Shown here: piece by piece, positions 27,355 through 34,915 of the stretch
Layout of the letters: the number at the start of each line of letters is the position of its first letter
Position numbering within the stretch: the stretch's first letter is position 1
Assembly (NCBI GenBank): GCA_903907925.1
Contig: CAIVQB010000078.1
Coordinates: 1 to 52,547, forward strand
Source of the DNA: an uncultured Verrucomicrobiota bacterium
GTDB lineage: Bacteria > Verrucomicrobiota > Verrucomicrobiia > Limisphaerales > UBA9464
Direction of reading: 5' to 3'
DNA length: 52,547 nt
The notes under the pieces: model-generated
Seen by the model: the letters and a program-made list of their open reading frames with translations, nothing else
Told to the model about the DNA's origin: nothing
The model's database searches: none
Position numbers and translations under genes: made by a program

Positions 27355-28055
27355 CCTGTTCCGGACAACGCGGGCGCACCGAAGATCGGGCTTTCACCCT
27401 GATCGAGCTGCTCCTCGCGATCGGCGCCGCCTCGCTCATCCTGATCGTCGCCAACTCCGCCCTCTTCTCCGCCCTGCGCCTGCGCAACACCGTTTCCGAC
27501 ACCGTGGATGCCGCCGCACCGCTCGAACTCGCGCTCGACACGCTGCGTCGTGACATCCAATGCACCGTTCCTCCGAAGGCGTCCGGGGTTCTTTCCGGCG
27601 GATTCCGTGCAGGCACGATCACCAGCATCGGCGTCGCACAGCCGGTGGGCATCGAGATCTACACCGCCACGGGCGCGTTGAACCTGATCGAACCGTGGGG
27701 CGACATCCAGCGCATCACCTACGGTCTCAAGAACTCGAGCGACGGAGCCGCCGGCATCCAGGATCTTTACCGGGGCGTCTGCCGCAACCTGCTCACCCTT
27801 TCGACCCCCGAGGTGGAGGACCAGTTGCTGCTGCACGACGTGTCGCGCATTGAGTTCCAATGCTTTGATGGAACCCAGTGGACCCCCAACTGGGACACCA
27901 CCGACACGGCGTCGGTGAGCACCAACCTGCCCATCGCCGTCCGGGTCCGGATCCAGGTCGGACATTCCACTACGCTCAATCCCAGCCTGATCGAAATGAT
28001 CGTGCCGATTGATTCGCAGTCCCGCACCAATTCCACCAGCACCGCGGGAGGCTAA
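27351..28055 (+). CDS. gspJ: Minor pseudopilin, GspJ-like
   Basis: A 234-residue prepilin with ATGA overlap on gspI. Leader motif 'EDRAFTLIELLLAIGAASLI' has Ala at -1 and Glu5. The mature part ('LALDTLRRDIQCTV', 'ISIG'-type turns, 'DVSRIEFQCFDGTQW') matches the GspJ fold, which binds GspI and GspK at the pseudopilus tip. The stop TAA overlaps the gspK start as TAATG. Confidence 0.85.
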   Translation: MTCSGQRGRTEDRAFTLIELLLAIGAASLILIVANSALFSALRLRNTVSDTVDAAAPLELALDTLRRDIQCTVPPKASGVLSGGFRAGTITSIGVAQPVGIEIYTATGALNLIEPWGDIQRITYGLKNSSDGAAGIQDLYRGVCRNLLTLSTPEVEDQLLLHDVSRIEFQCFDGTQWTPNWDTTDTASVSTNLPIAVRVRIQVGHSTTLNPSLIEMIVPIDSQSRTNSTSTAGG

Positions 28056-29419
28056 TGATGCGCATTCCACCTCCATCCCCTGCGATTGCGAATCCGGTCC
28101 GCCGGACGGCTCCCGGCGCGTCGGCGTCGGTGCTGATCGTGGTGTTGTGGGTGACCGTCGGCCTGATCAGCATCACCCTCTACTTTGCCGGATCGATGGG
28201 GCTCGAGCTGCGGGCCTCCGGCAACCGGGCCGCTGCGGTGGCCGCGGACCAGGCCGTCGAGGGAGCCGCGCGCTACGTGAACTGGGCACTGTACAACTTC
28301 GTTACCAACGGAACCCTGGTCACCAATTCCCAGTTCATTTGCGAAGCGCTGCCCATCGGTGAATCCAAGGTCTGGATCATCGGCCGCAATTCTTCAGGAA
28401 CCGTAGCCACCGAGCCCACCTTTGGCCTGTTGGACGAAGGAGCGAAACTCAACCTCAACCGCGCCAATTCCAACGCCCTGGTCGCCCTTCCGGGTATGAC
28501 CGCCGACATCGCGTCGGCGATCGTCGACTGGCGGAGCACCAACGGCACGCTGTCACTCGGCTACACCAGCCTCGGCTATTCCGCGAAGCATTCCCCGTTC
28601 GAAACCGTCGACGAATTGCGATTGGTGTATGGTGTGACGCTCGAGGATCTGACGGGCGACGATGCCAATCGCAACGGCGTCCTCGACACCAATGAACACA
28701 GTCTCACGGGCTCCCGCGAAGCCACGCCGGGATTGCTCGAAAGCACGACCGTCTTCAGCCGCGAACCGAATTTTCATTCCGACGGATCCTCGCTGACGAA
28801 CATCAACACCCGCGCCCAGATTGAGGCCCTGTTGACGGACACCTTTGGCACCACCCGCGGACGCCAGATCGTGGCCCAGTTGGGATTCACGCCACGCAAC
28901 AATCCCAACTTCCCCAGCCTGCTGCGCTTTTATCTGAGCAGCGGCCTGAGTGTCGACGATTTCATCCGCATCAATCCCAACATCAGCAACACCACCAACA
29001 CCTACACCTACGGCCGCGTGAACATCAACACCGCCAGCCGCGAGGTGTTGACCGCCCTGTTCGTCGGGGCGGGGATTTCGGCGCAGTCGGCGGACAGCGC
29101 CGCTTCCACCCTCGTCAGCTACCGGCAGCAGAATCCCACCTCGCTGGCCACCGTGGCCTGGCTGGTGACCGCGCTCGGACGGACACATCCGGTCGTAACC
29201 ACTTTGGCTGGACGCGATCTCATAACTACGCGGAGCTTCCAGTACACGGCCGACATCGTTGCGGTCGGACCGTTTGGCCGCGGATACAGCCGAGTGAAAT
29301 TCATCTTCGACCTCAGTGATGGTGCGCCCAAGATCATCTACCGACAGGATCTGAGCCGTCTCGGTTGGGCACTCGGTGAGCGGATTCGCGACCTGACCGT
29401 CGCCATGAACACCCCATGA
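28055..29419 (+). CDS. gspK: Minor pseudopilin GspK
   Basis: A 454-residue protein, much longer than other pseudopilins as expected for GspK. The leader ends 'APGASASVLIVVLWVTVGL' with no classical FTLIE, also typical of GspK, which lacks Glu5. The helix-hairpin-like T2SSK domain includes 'LNLNRANSNALVALPGMTAD' and later 'VNINTASREVLTALFVGAGI', the two half-domains that bind DNA-like HhH folds but here cap the pseudopilus. The start could be either of two adjacent ATGs at 28055 or 28058. Confidence 0.9.
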   Translation: MMRIPPPSPAIANPVRRTAPGASASVLIVVLWVTVGLISITLYFAGSMGLELRASGNRAAAVAADQAVEGAARYVNWALYNFVTNGTLVTNSQFICEALPIGESKVWIIGRNSSGTVATEPTFGLLDEGAKLNLNRANSNALVALPGMTADIASAIVDWRSTNGTLSLGYTSLGYSAKHSPFETVDELRLVYGVTLEDLTGDDANRNGVLDTNEHSLTGSREATPGLLESTTVFSREPNFHSDGSSLTNINTRAQIEALLTDTFGTTRGRQIVAQLGFTPRNNPNFPSLLRFYLSSGLSVDDFIRINPNISNTTNTYTYGRVNINTASREVLTALFVGAGISAQSADSAASTLVSYRQQNPTSLATVAWLVTALGRTHPVVTTLAGRDLITTRSFQYTADIVAVGPFGRGYSRVKFIFDLSDGAPKIIYRQDLSRLGWALGERIRDLTVAMNTP

Positions 29420-30873
29420 TCGACCTTCTTAAACTTGTTGGTAGAAACCGGCGGAATCCGCGGTCGGTTCTCGGGCTCGCCCTGGACGGGTTCCGCGTCG
29501 AGGGCGCGGTCCTCCGCCTCTCAAACGGAACTGTCGAGGTGACCGCGACGTTCGCCGCCACCCTGACGGTGAACACCGAGTCGGGTGACCCGGTGGCAGC
29601 CGGACGGGAATTGCGGGCCCAACTCGACGCTGCATCGATCCGCGAACGGGTTTGCGTCATTGCCCTGCCCTGCGCAGGTCTGCTGGTCACCCAGACGGAA
29701 CTGCCGGCGATGCCGGAGGCCGACGCCGCGAGTCTGCTGCAGATCGAGGCGGAAAAGGGATTTCACAGCGACGTGACGGGACTGCGCGTCGCTGATTCCC
29801 GCTGCGGACTTCCGGAGGGACGTACCTTTGTCACGCTCGCCGCGCTGCCGCATGCGCGGTTCACCTTTCTGGAGCAGGTGCTGGTGGCCGCGCGGCTGAA
29901 ACCCGTTGGCCTTTCACCGGCCATCACCGAACTGCAGCCGCCGGGATCTCCCGGCTCGGACGGAGTTGTGGCCATCGCGCTGTCGTCGGGATCGGGACAA
30001 GCCGGCCTTCAAGTCACCGTCGGTGGAGGAATCGCCGCACTGCGATCCATCGAAGGCGCGATCGACGCCACCGCCGAACCCCCGGCCATCCGGATCGATC
30101 CCGTTGCCCGCGAAATCCGGATCACACTGGGTCAGTTGCCGGAGTCGTTGGAGAAGAGTGTTCGACGCATCCGCATTTTCGGACCACGCGCCCTTGCTGA
30201 ATCCATGGCGGCCAGCCTCAACGCCCGGTTGGGCCCGGCGGGATTTACCGTGGAGACGGCACTTCAGCCTGCGGACGCCGGCGGCATTTCCACCCTGCCC
30301 TCGAATGCCCCATTCAATGCGGGAGTGATGGCAGCCGCCCGTTTCCTGGCTTCCACGCCAGCCCGGCTTGAATTTCTTCCGCCCCGACCTTCGGCGATGG
30401 AACGGTTCCTCGCCCGCCACACCACGGGTCCGCTCCGCACCACCTGGGTGGTCGGCGGTGCCATTGCCGCCGTGGTCGGTGGACTGTTCCTCATCCAGCA
30501 AATCCAACTCTCCCTCTACGAATCCCGCTGGTCCAAGATGTCGACCGAAGTCCGGCAATTGGACCTTATCCAGCAGGAGACCCGACAGTACCGGCCCTGG
30601 GCCACCGATTCCTTCCGGAGTCTCAGCATTCTAGAGGTGTTGACCCGTGCCTTTCCCGAAAATGGCACCGTGACCGCGAAGCTGATTGAGATCCGCGAAT
30701 CCGGCGACGTGGTCTGCAACGGCACCGCCACAGAGAGCGCCGGGCTGCTCCAAATGATGGACCGCCTCAACGCATCGCCGGGCGTCTCCAACCTGCATCG
30801 AGATCAAATCCGCGGCAAGGCACCGCTCCTGTTCAACTTCACGTTCCATTGGAGCGGAGGAGGCACCCCATGA
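29416..30873 (+). CDS. gspL: GspL/PilM-like secretion assembly protein
   Basis: A 485-residue protein. The N-terminal cytoplasmic actin-like part (about 1-330) has 'VLGLALDGFRVEGAVLRL' and 'LPAMPEADAASLLQIEAEKG', as in PilM/GspL. One membrane helix starts near residue 342 ('TTWVVGGAIAAVVGGLFLIQ'), followed by a PilN-like periplasmic ferredoxin-like part with a coiled-coil start. This is the usual GspL plan of cytoplasmic GspE-contacting and periplasmic GspM-contacting domains. ATGA overlap with gspK. Confidence 0.87.
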   Translation: MIDLLKLVGRNRRNPRSVLGLALDGFRVEGAVLRLSNGTVEVTATFAATLTVNTESGDPVAAGRELRAQLDAASIRERVCVIALPCAGLLVTQTELPAMPEADAASLLQIEAEKGFHSDVTGLRVADSRCGLPEGRTFVTLAALPHARFTFLEQVLVAARLKPVGLSPAITELQPPGSPGSDGVVAIALSSGSGQAGLQVTVGGGIAALRSIEGAIDATAEPPAIRIDPVAREIRITLGQLPESLEKSVRRIRIFGPRALAESMAASLNARLGPAGFTVETALQPADAGGISTLPSNAPFNAGVMAAARFLASTPARLEFLPPRPSAMERFLARHTTGPLRTTWVVGGAIAAVVGGLFLIQQIQLSLYESRWSKMSTEVRQLDLIQQETRQYRPWATDSFRSLSILEVLTRAFPENGTVTAKLIEIRESGDVVCNGTATESAGLLQMMDRLNASPGVSNLHRDQIRGKAPLLFNFTFHWSGGGTP

Positions 30874-31406
30874 AGATCGAAAACCGTCAGCGCTTTCTCC
30901 TCATCCTCGCCATCGCCGCGGGAGGCCTTTACCTGGCCAACCTGGTGATCATCGAACCCCTTTCCGACATCTGGTCGGTCCGGTCCAAACGGATCGCCGC
31001 CCTGCGCAAACAGGTCGATGATGGCAATCAAATGATCAGGCGGAAGGCCGCGCTGTGGAACCGCTGGGATCGGATCCGGAAGAACTCGCTTCCCGCCGAC
31101 CCGTCACTGGCAGAGCAAAAGGTTTTGAAGGCGTTGGACACTTGGTCCCGCGAGGCCGGGACGGAGATCGTGGACCGGATTCCCCAGTGGAAGGGCGAGG
31201 GTGAGGATCATCAAACGCTGAACTGCAGGGTGGAGGCGACGGGAACTCTGGGAAGCCTGACCCAGTTGCTCTATCGGATCGAAAAAGGCCCGATGACGTT
31301 GAAACTCGATTCGCTCCAGATCGGCACCCGGGACACCTCCGGGCAACAGCTCACCCTCGGAATGCAGTTGAACGGCCTGGTGCTGGCCACTTCTTCCAAG
31401 CCATGA
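30870..31406 (+). CDS. gspM: GspM/PilO-like protein
   Basis: A 178-residue bitopic protein with ATGA overlap on gspL. A short cytoplasmic tail and helix at about 8-27 ('FLLILAIAAGGLYLANLVII') precede a coiled-coil ('IAALRKQVDDGNQMIRRKA') and a small periplasmic ferredoxin-like domain ('LNCRVEATGTLGSLTQLLYR'). It fits the GspM/PilO position after GspL and is the expected partner of GspL in the inner-membrane platform. Confidence 0.83.
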   Translation: MKIENRQRFLLILAIAAGGLYLANLVIIEPLSDIWSVRSKRIAALRKQVDDGNQMIRRKAALWNRWDRIRKNSLPADPSLAEQKVLKALDTWSREAGTEIVDRIPQWKGEGEDHQTLNCRVEATGTLGSLTQLLYRIEKGPMTLKLDSLQIGTRDTSGQQLTLGMQLNGLVLATSSKP

Positions 31407-32071
31407 CCTGCTTCGCGACATTCTCTTCACTCCGCGGCACCGGAATCTGGTGGAGCCTCGGGTGCGCTGTCCTTTTGACCAGCGGTAACGCACTCGCCGC
31501 CGATCCTCCGGCCAAGGAAAAGGAGGCCTCCAGCCCGTCCACCGGAACCAACGCTCCGGCCGCAACCCCGGCCGTGATCGATTTTTCGTCGATTGCCCGG
31601 CTCATCTCGGACCGCAATATCTTCGATCCCGATCGCCAGCCCCGGACGCCGGGTGCCTCCCCCCGGCGGGTGGCTCCAAAACCCCGACAGGTGGATGCAC
31701 CGGAATTCGGTCTGGTCGGCATCATGGATTTTCCGCGGGGAACGTTTGCCTTCTTCGACGGAAACGCCGCGGAGTACAAGAAGGCGGTGGGCCCCAGCGG
31801 CACCGTCGCCGGATACACCGTGACCCGGATTGGTGGAAACACGGTGACGCTCCTCGATCCGAAACAGAAACCGCTGGAAATGAGGATTGGCACCCGGTTG
31901 CGCCGCGATGGCGACGCGGGCTGGCAGGTGTCGGCGGGGAGCACGAATGCGTTCGTCACCCGTGGCGGATCGGACGATGCGGCCACGGCCACCGGCGATG
32001 CCGGCGGCGATGCGGCGGCGAATGAGATTTTGAAGCGGCTGTTGAAAAAACGCGAACAGGAGATGAAATGA
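31403..32071 (+). CDS. GspC/PilP-like periplasmic protein
   Basis: A 222-residue exported protein with a signal peptide or anchor (about 14-33). 'IARLISDRNIFDPDRQPR' is the typical linker motif of GspC and PilP proteins, and the following small beta domain ('LVGIMDFPRGTFAFFDG', 'VAGYTVTRIGGNTVTLLD') matches the HR-type domain that docks on the secretin N0. The C-terminus is Gly/Ala-rich then strongly charged. Its place directly before the secretin, with ATGA overlap, agrees with a bridge between platform and secretin. Confidence 0.8.
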   Translation: MTCFATFSSLRGTGIWWSLGCAVLLTSGNALAADPPAKEKEASSPSTGTNAPAATPAVIDFSSIARLISDRNIFDPDRQPRTPGASPRRVAPKPRQVDAPEFGLVGIMDFPRGTFAFFDGNAAEYKKAVGPSGTVAGYTVTRIGGNTVTLLDPKQKPLEMRIGTRLRRDGDAGWQVSAGSTNAFVTRGGSDDAATATGDAGGDAAANEILKRLLKKREQEMK

Positions 32072-33333
32072 AGAACTCGATCACCCGGACGGTGACGGCC
32101 GCCTGCGCCGTCGGATGGCTGACATCGGCAGCAGCCCAGCAGGCTGCCCCGACCGAAACAACCCAACAGCCGGCCCTGGCGGTGCCCGCCGTTGCAGCTG
32201 CGACGACACCCATGCCCGCGAGCCCGGCCCGCCCGGACGAAATCCGTCTCAATTTCCGCAATGCGCCACTGGATCTGGTGCTGGAATATCTGAGCGAAGC
32301 CGCCGGATTCATCATCGTTCTCGACACGCCCGCCAAGGGCACCGTGAACATCATGAGCAACCGCGTGGTCACTCGCGATGAAGCGGTGGATCTCCTGAAT
32401 TCGGTGCTCAACAAGAACGGCCTCGCCGCAATCCGTGACGGCCGCACCCTCACCATCGTGGACCGCGTGTCGGCCAAGACGCGCGACATCCCGGTGAAGG
32501 TCAGCAATGATCCCACAGCCATTCCCAAGAACGACGAGATCGTCACCCAGATCATCCCGATCCGTTTCGTCGAGGCCGATCAATTGGTGAAGGATCTCAA
32601 TTCCTTCATCTCACCCCAGGCGACTTTCGTGGCCAATGCCGCCGGCAATTCGATCGTGATGACCGACACGCAGGCCAACATCCGGCACATGGTGGAGATC
32701 ATCAAGGCGATCGATACCAGCGCGGAATCGGAGACCCAGATCCGGGTGTTCCATCTCAAGCATGCCAGCCCGTCGGACATTGCCTCGGCCCTGTCGAGTG
32801 TCTTCCCCAGCAACACCGGAACCGGCAACAACAATAACCAGGCACCGGTCCGATTTGGCGGACAGGGCGGATTTGGTGGGTTCGGCGGCGGTGGATTTGG
32901 CGGCGGCGGTCGCGGCGGTGGTGGCGGTGCCGCAACGGCGGGCTCGGCAGCCCAGAACGACCGGATCAAACGCGCCAGCCAGGTGTTGGCGGTCGCCGAT
33001 CCCCGAACGTCGTCGGTCATTGTCACGGCGTCGAAGGACCTGATCAACCAGATCGCCAGCATGGTGCAGGAGCTCGACGTGCCCTCGCAGCGCGACCAGC
33101 AGGTGTTCGTCTTCCACATGACCAACGGCGATCCGCAGCAGGCGCTGCAGGTGCTTCAAAACATGTTCCAGACCAGCACCACCAGCCGCAGCGGTACCAC
33201 GACTTCCTCTCAAAACAGCGCGCTGATGCAGCGCCAGCAAAACAACGCCACCACAACAACAACGAGCGGAACGAGCTCAGGCTCGTTCGGCGGCAGCAGC
33301 GGCGGACGCTCGGGCGGCGGTCAGTTGTTCTGA
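32068..33333 (+). CDS. Secretin N-domain subunit (split GspD, part 1)
   Basis: A 421-residue exported protein with signal peptide (1 to about 24, ending SAAAQQ). N0 lies at about 50-130 ('LNFRNAPLDLVLEYLSEAAG'), N1 at about 155-215, N2 at about 222-335 with a long Gly-rich insert, and only the first beta-alpha half of N3 at about 343-365 ('QQVFVFHMTNGDPQQALQVL'). The rest is Ser/Thr/Gln/Gly low complexity to the stop. No secretin pore domain is present; that is in the next gene. Normal GspD proteins have all these in one chain, so this is half of a split secretin. Confidence 0.9.
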   Translation: MKNSITRTVTAACAVGWLTSAAAQQAAPTETTQQPALAVPAVAAATTPMPASPARPDEIRLNFRNAPLDLVLEYLSEAAGFIIVLDTPAKGTVNIMSNRVVTRDEAVDLLNSVLNKNGLAAIRDGRTLTIVDRVSAKTRDIPVKVSNDPTAIPKNDEIVTQIIPIRFVEADQLVKDLNSFISPQATFVANAAGNSIVMTDTQANIRHMVEIIKAIDTSAESETQIRVFHLKHASPSDIASALSSVFPSNTGTGNNNNQAPVRFGGQGGFGGFGGGGFGGGGRGGGGGAATAGSAAQNDRIKRASQVLAVADPRTSSVIVTASKDLINQIASMVQELDVPSQRDQQVFVFHMTNGDPQQALQVLQNMFQTSTTSRSGTTTSSQNSALMQRQQNNATTTTTSGTSSGSFGGSSGGRSGGGQLF

Positions 33334-33358
33334 TTCAAGGTTCGAACGAATTCTTCCA

Positions 33359-34579
33359 ATGAAAACGGATTTCTCATTTCTCAAGCGGATCCTGGCGCTG
33401 GTCTCGATCCTGATCGGCCTTGCCGGCAGCCCTCTCCTGGCGCAGCAGCGCGGTGGCGGCGGCGGCGGATTTGGTGGCGGCGGCTTCGGTGGGGGTGGCG
33501 GAGGCGGTGGGGGCAACAACAACAACAACGCCTCCAGCCTCTACAACCGGAACGGCACCGTCGGCAGCGCGATGATCTCGGTCGATCCACAGACCCATAA
33601 CATCGTGGTGATCGCCGATGCCCAGACAAGCCTGCAGATCAGCAACGTCATCGCGAACCTCGACATCCCGAAGCCCCAGGTGCTGATCAAGGTCGTGTTC
33701 ATGGAAGTGCAGCACAACAACACGTCCGACGTCGGCGTCGAAGGTGCCTGGGCCAAGAACAACATCGGCAACTCGATCGGCTCCGGCGCGGGCAGCGTCT
33801 TCGGCCTTGCCGGTCTGAACTCGGTCGCCACCAACTTGAACGGCCTAGGGCAACCCATCGGATCCGCCCTGACCCCAAGCTCAACCGGTGCCGGTGCAGG
33901 CGGCATTTATCAAATCGTCGGATCAGACTTTCAAGCCACCCTGCGGGCGGTCGCCACAGCGGGAAAAGCCCAGGTGTTGTCCCGTCCGTCCGTCATCGCC
34001 CGCGACGGGCAGCTCGCGAAGATCGTCGTCGGCCAGCAGGTCCCCCTTCCGAGCGGCGTCTCCTATGCCTCTTCCGGGGCCATCACCATTCCCATCATCA
34101 ACGTCAGCTATCAGGACGTCGGCATCATCCTGAACGTCACGCCGTTCATCGGTGCCAATGGACTGGTGGAAATGATCATTCAACCCCAGATCTCCTCGGT
34201 CTCTCCCACGGAAAAACAATCCCTCTCGGCCGACGTCTCCGCACCGTATATCAACGTGCGATCGGCAGACACCGTGGTCATCACCCCCGATTCCCAGACA
34301 GTGGTCATCGGCGGCCTGATCTCCAACACCAAGTCTTCCGCCGACAAGAAGGTACCCGTCCTCGGCGACATCCCCCTGCTCGGAAACCTGTTCAAGTCGA
34401 AGTCCAAGAGCGACGCGAAGACCGAGCTGCTGATCTTCCTGACCCCGCACATCATCCAGGCGCCGTCGCAGATGGCCATGATGTCGGGAGCCGAGACCCA
34501 GCAATCCAAACTGATCACCAATTCGGTCTCTGAAAAGGACCTGGACCGGTTCCTGGAACGGGTGCCCACCAAGCGGTGA
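33359..34579 (+). CDS. Secretin pore subunit (split GspD, part 2)
   Basis: A 406-residue exported protein starting 25 nt after part 1. It has its own signal peptide ('FLKRILALVSILIGLAGSPL', cut after LAQQ), a Gly/Asn-rich stretch, then the second half of N3 (about 66-115: 'ISVDPQTHNIVVIADAQTSL') and the secretin domain (about 150-390) with 'VLSRPSVIARDGQLAKIVVG' and 'VPVLGDIPLLGNLFKSKSK' (from about 331). It should form the outer-membrane gate together with part 1. The clean start and signal peptide make a sequencing frameshift unlikely. Confidence 0.9.
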   Translation: MKTDFSFLKRILALVSILIGLAGSPLLAQQRGGGGGGFGGGGFGGGGGGGGGNNNNNASSLYNRNGTVGSAMISVDPQTHNIVVIADAQTSLQISNVIANLDIPKPQVLIKVVFMEVQHNNTSDVGVEGAWAKNNIGNSIGSGAGSVFGLAGLNSVATNLNGLGQPIGSALTPSSTGAGAGGIYQIVGSDFQATLRAVATAGKAQVLSRPSVIARDGQLAKIVVGQQVPLPSGVSYASSGAITIPIINVSYQDVGIILNVTPFIGANGLVEMIIQPQISSVSPTEKQSLSADVSAPYINVRSADTVVITPDSQTVVIGGLISNTKSSADKKVPVLGDIPLLGNLFKSKSKSDAKTELLIFLTPHIIQAPSQMAMMSGAETQQSKLITNSVSEKDLDRFLERVPTKR

Positions 34580-34915
34580 GTCTTCGTCTCCTCGGGATTT
34601 TCCAGCGACCGGAATGCAAAAGAACGGACGGGGACGGGATTCGATGATCGTCGAGACGGAATGAACGGAATGAGCCGGATCTGATTCGGTTCATTCCGTT
34701 CATTCTGTCTGAATCTCTTGCCAGAGCGCGCTTGAAAATTGGGGCGTAACGGTCTGCCCGACTCGTGAGGGGTGCACGCACCGTGCGGAAGAGGGCTCAA
34801 GTCTTCTTAAGATTCTGCCGACCCTTAAAGGTGGCACATGCAGGATGAGGATCTCCTCCGACGAGCGGTGGAGTGGGCCTGCGCCCGGGTCCCTCCGTCC
34901 TGCAGTGTTTCCTGA
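34580..34915. other. Spacer with inverted repeat, no gene seen
   Basis: No gene is visible between the secretin and the hybrid kinase. An inverted repeat is present: gacggaatgaacggaatgag (from 34655) and its near-perfect complement ending cattctgtc at 34709, 22-nt arms with two mismatches and an 11-nt loop. No T-run follows, so an intrinsic terminator is doubtful, though the stem could still end the T2SS transcript. Similar wording occurs at 45593-45615. The kinase promoter should be downstream of the stem but is not obvious. Confidence 0.55.

Noticed and set aside
33331-33361. Secretin split as a simple sequencing or assembly frameshift
   Set aside because: Part 2 begins with a proper ATG and full signal peptide after a 25-nt gap, which a frameshift would not produce.
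33450-33525. GGT/GGC repeats as a DNA tandem repeat or CRISPR-like array
   Set aside because: They are in-frame Gly codons in the secretin gene; no spacers of regular size are present anywhere in the window.
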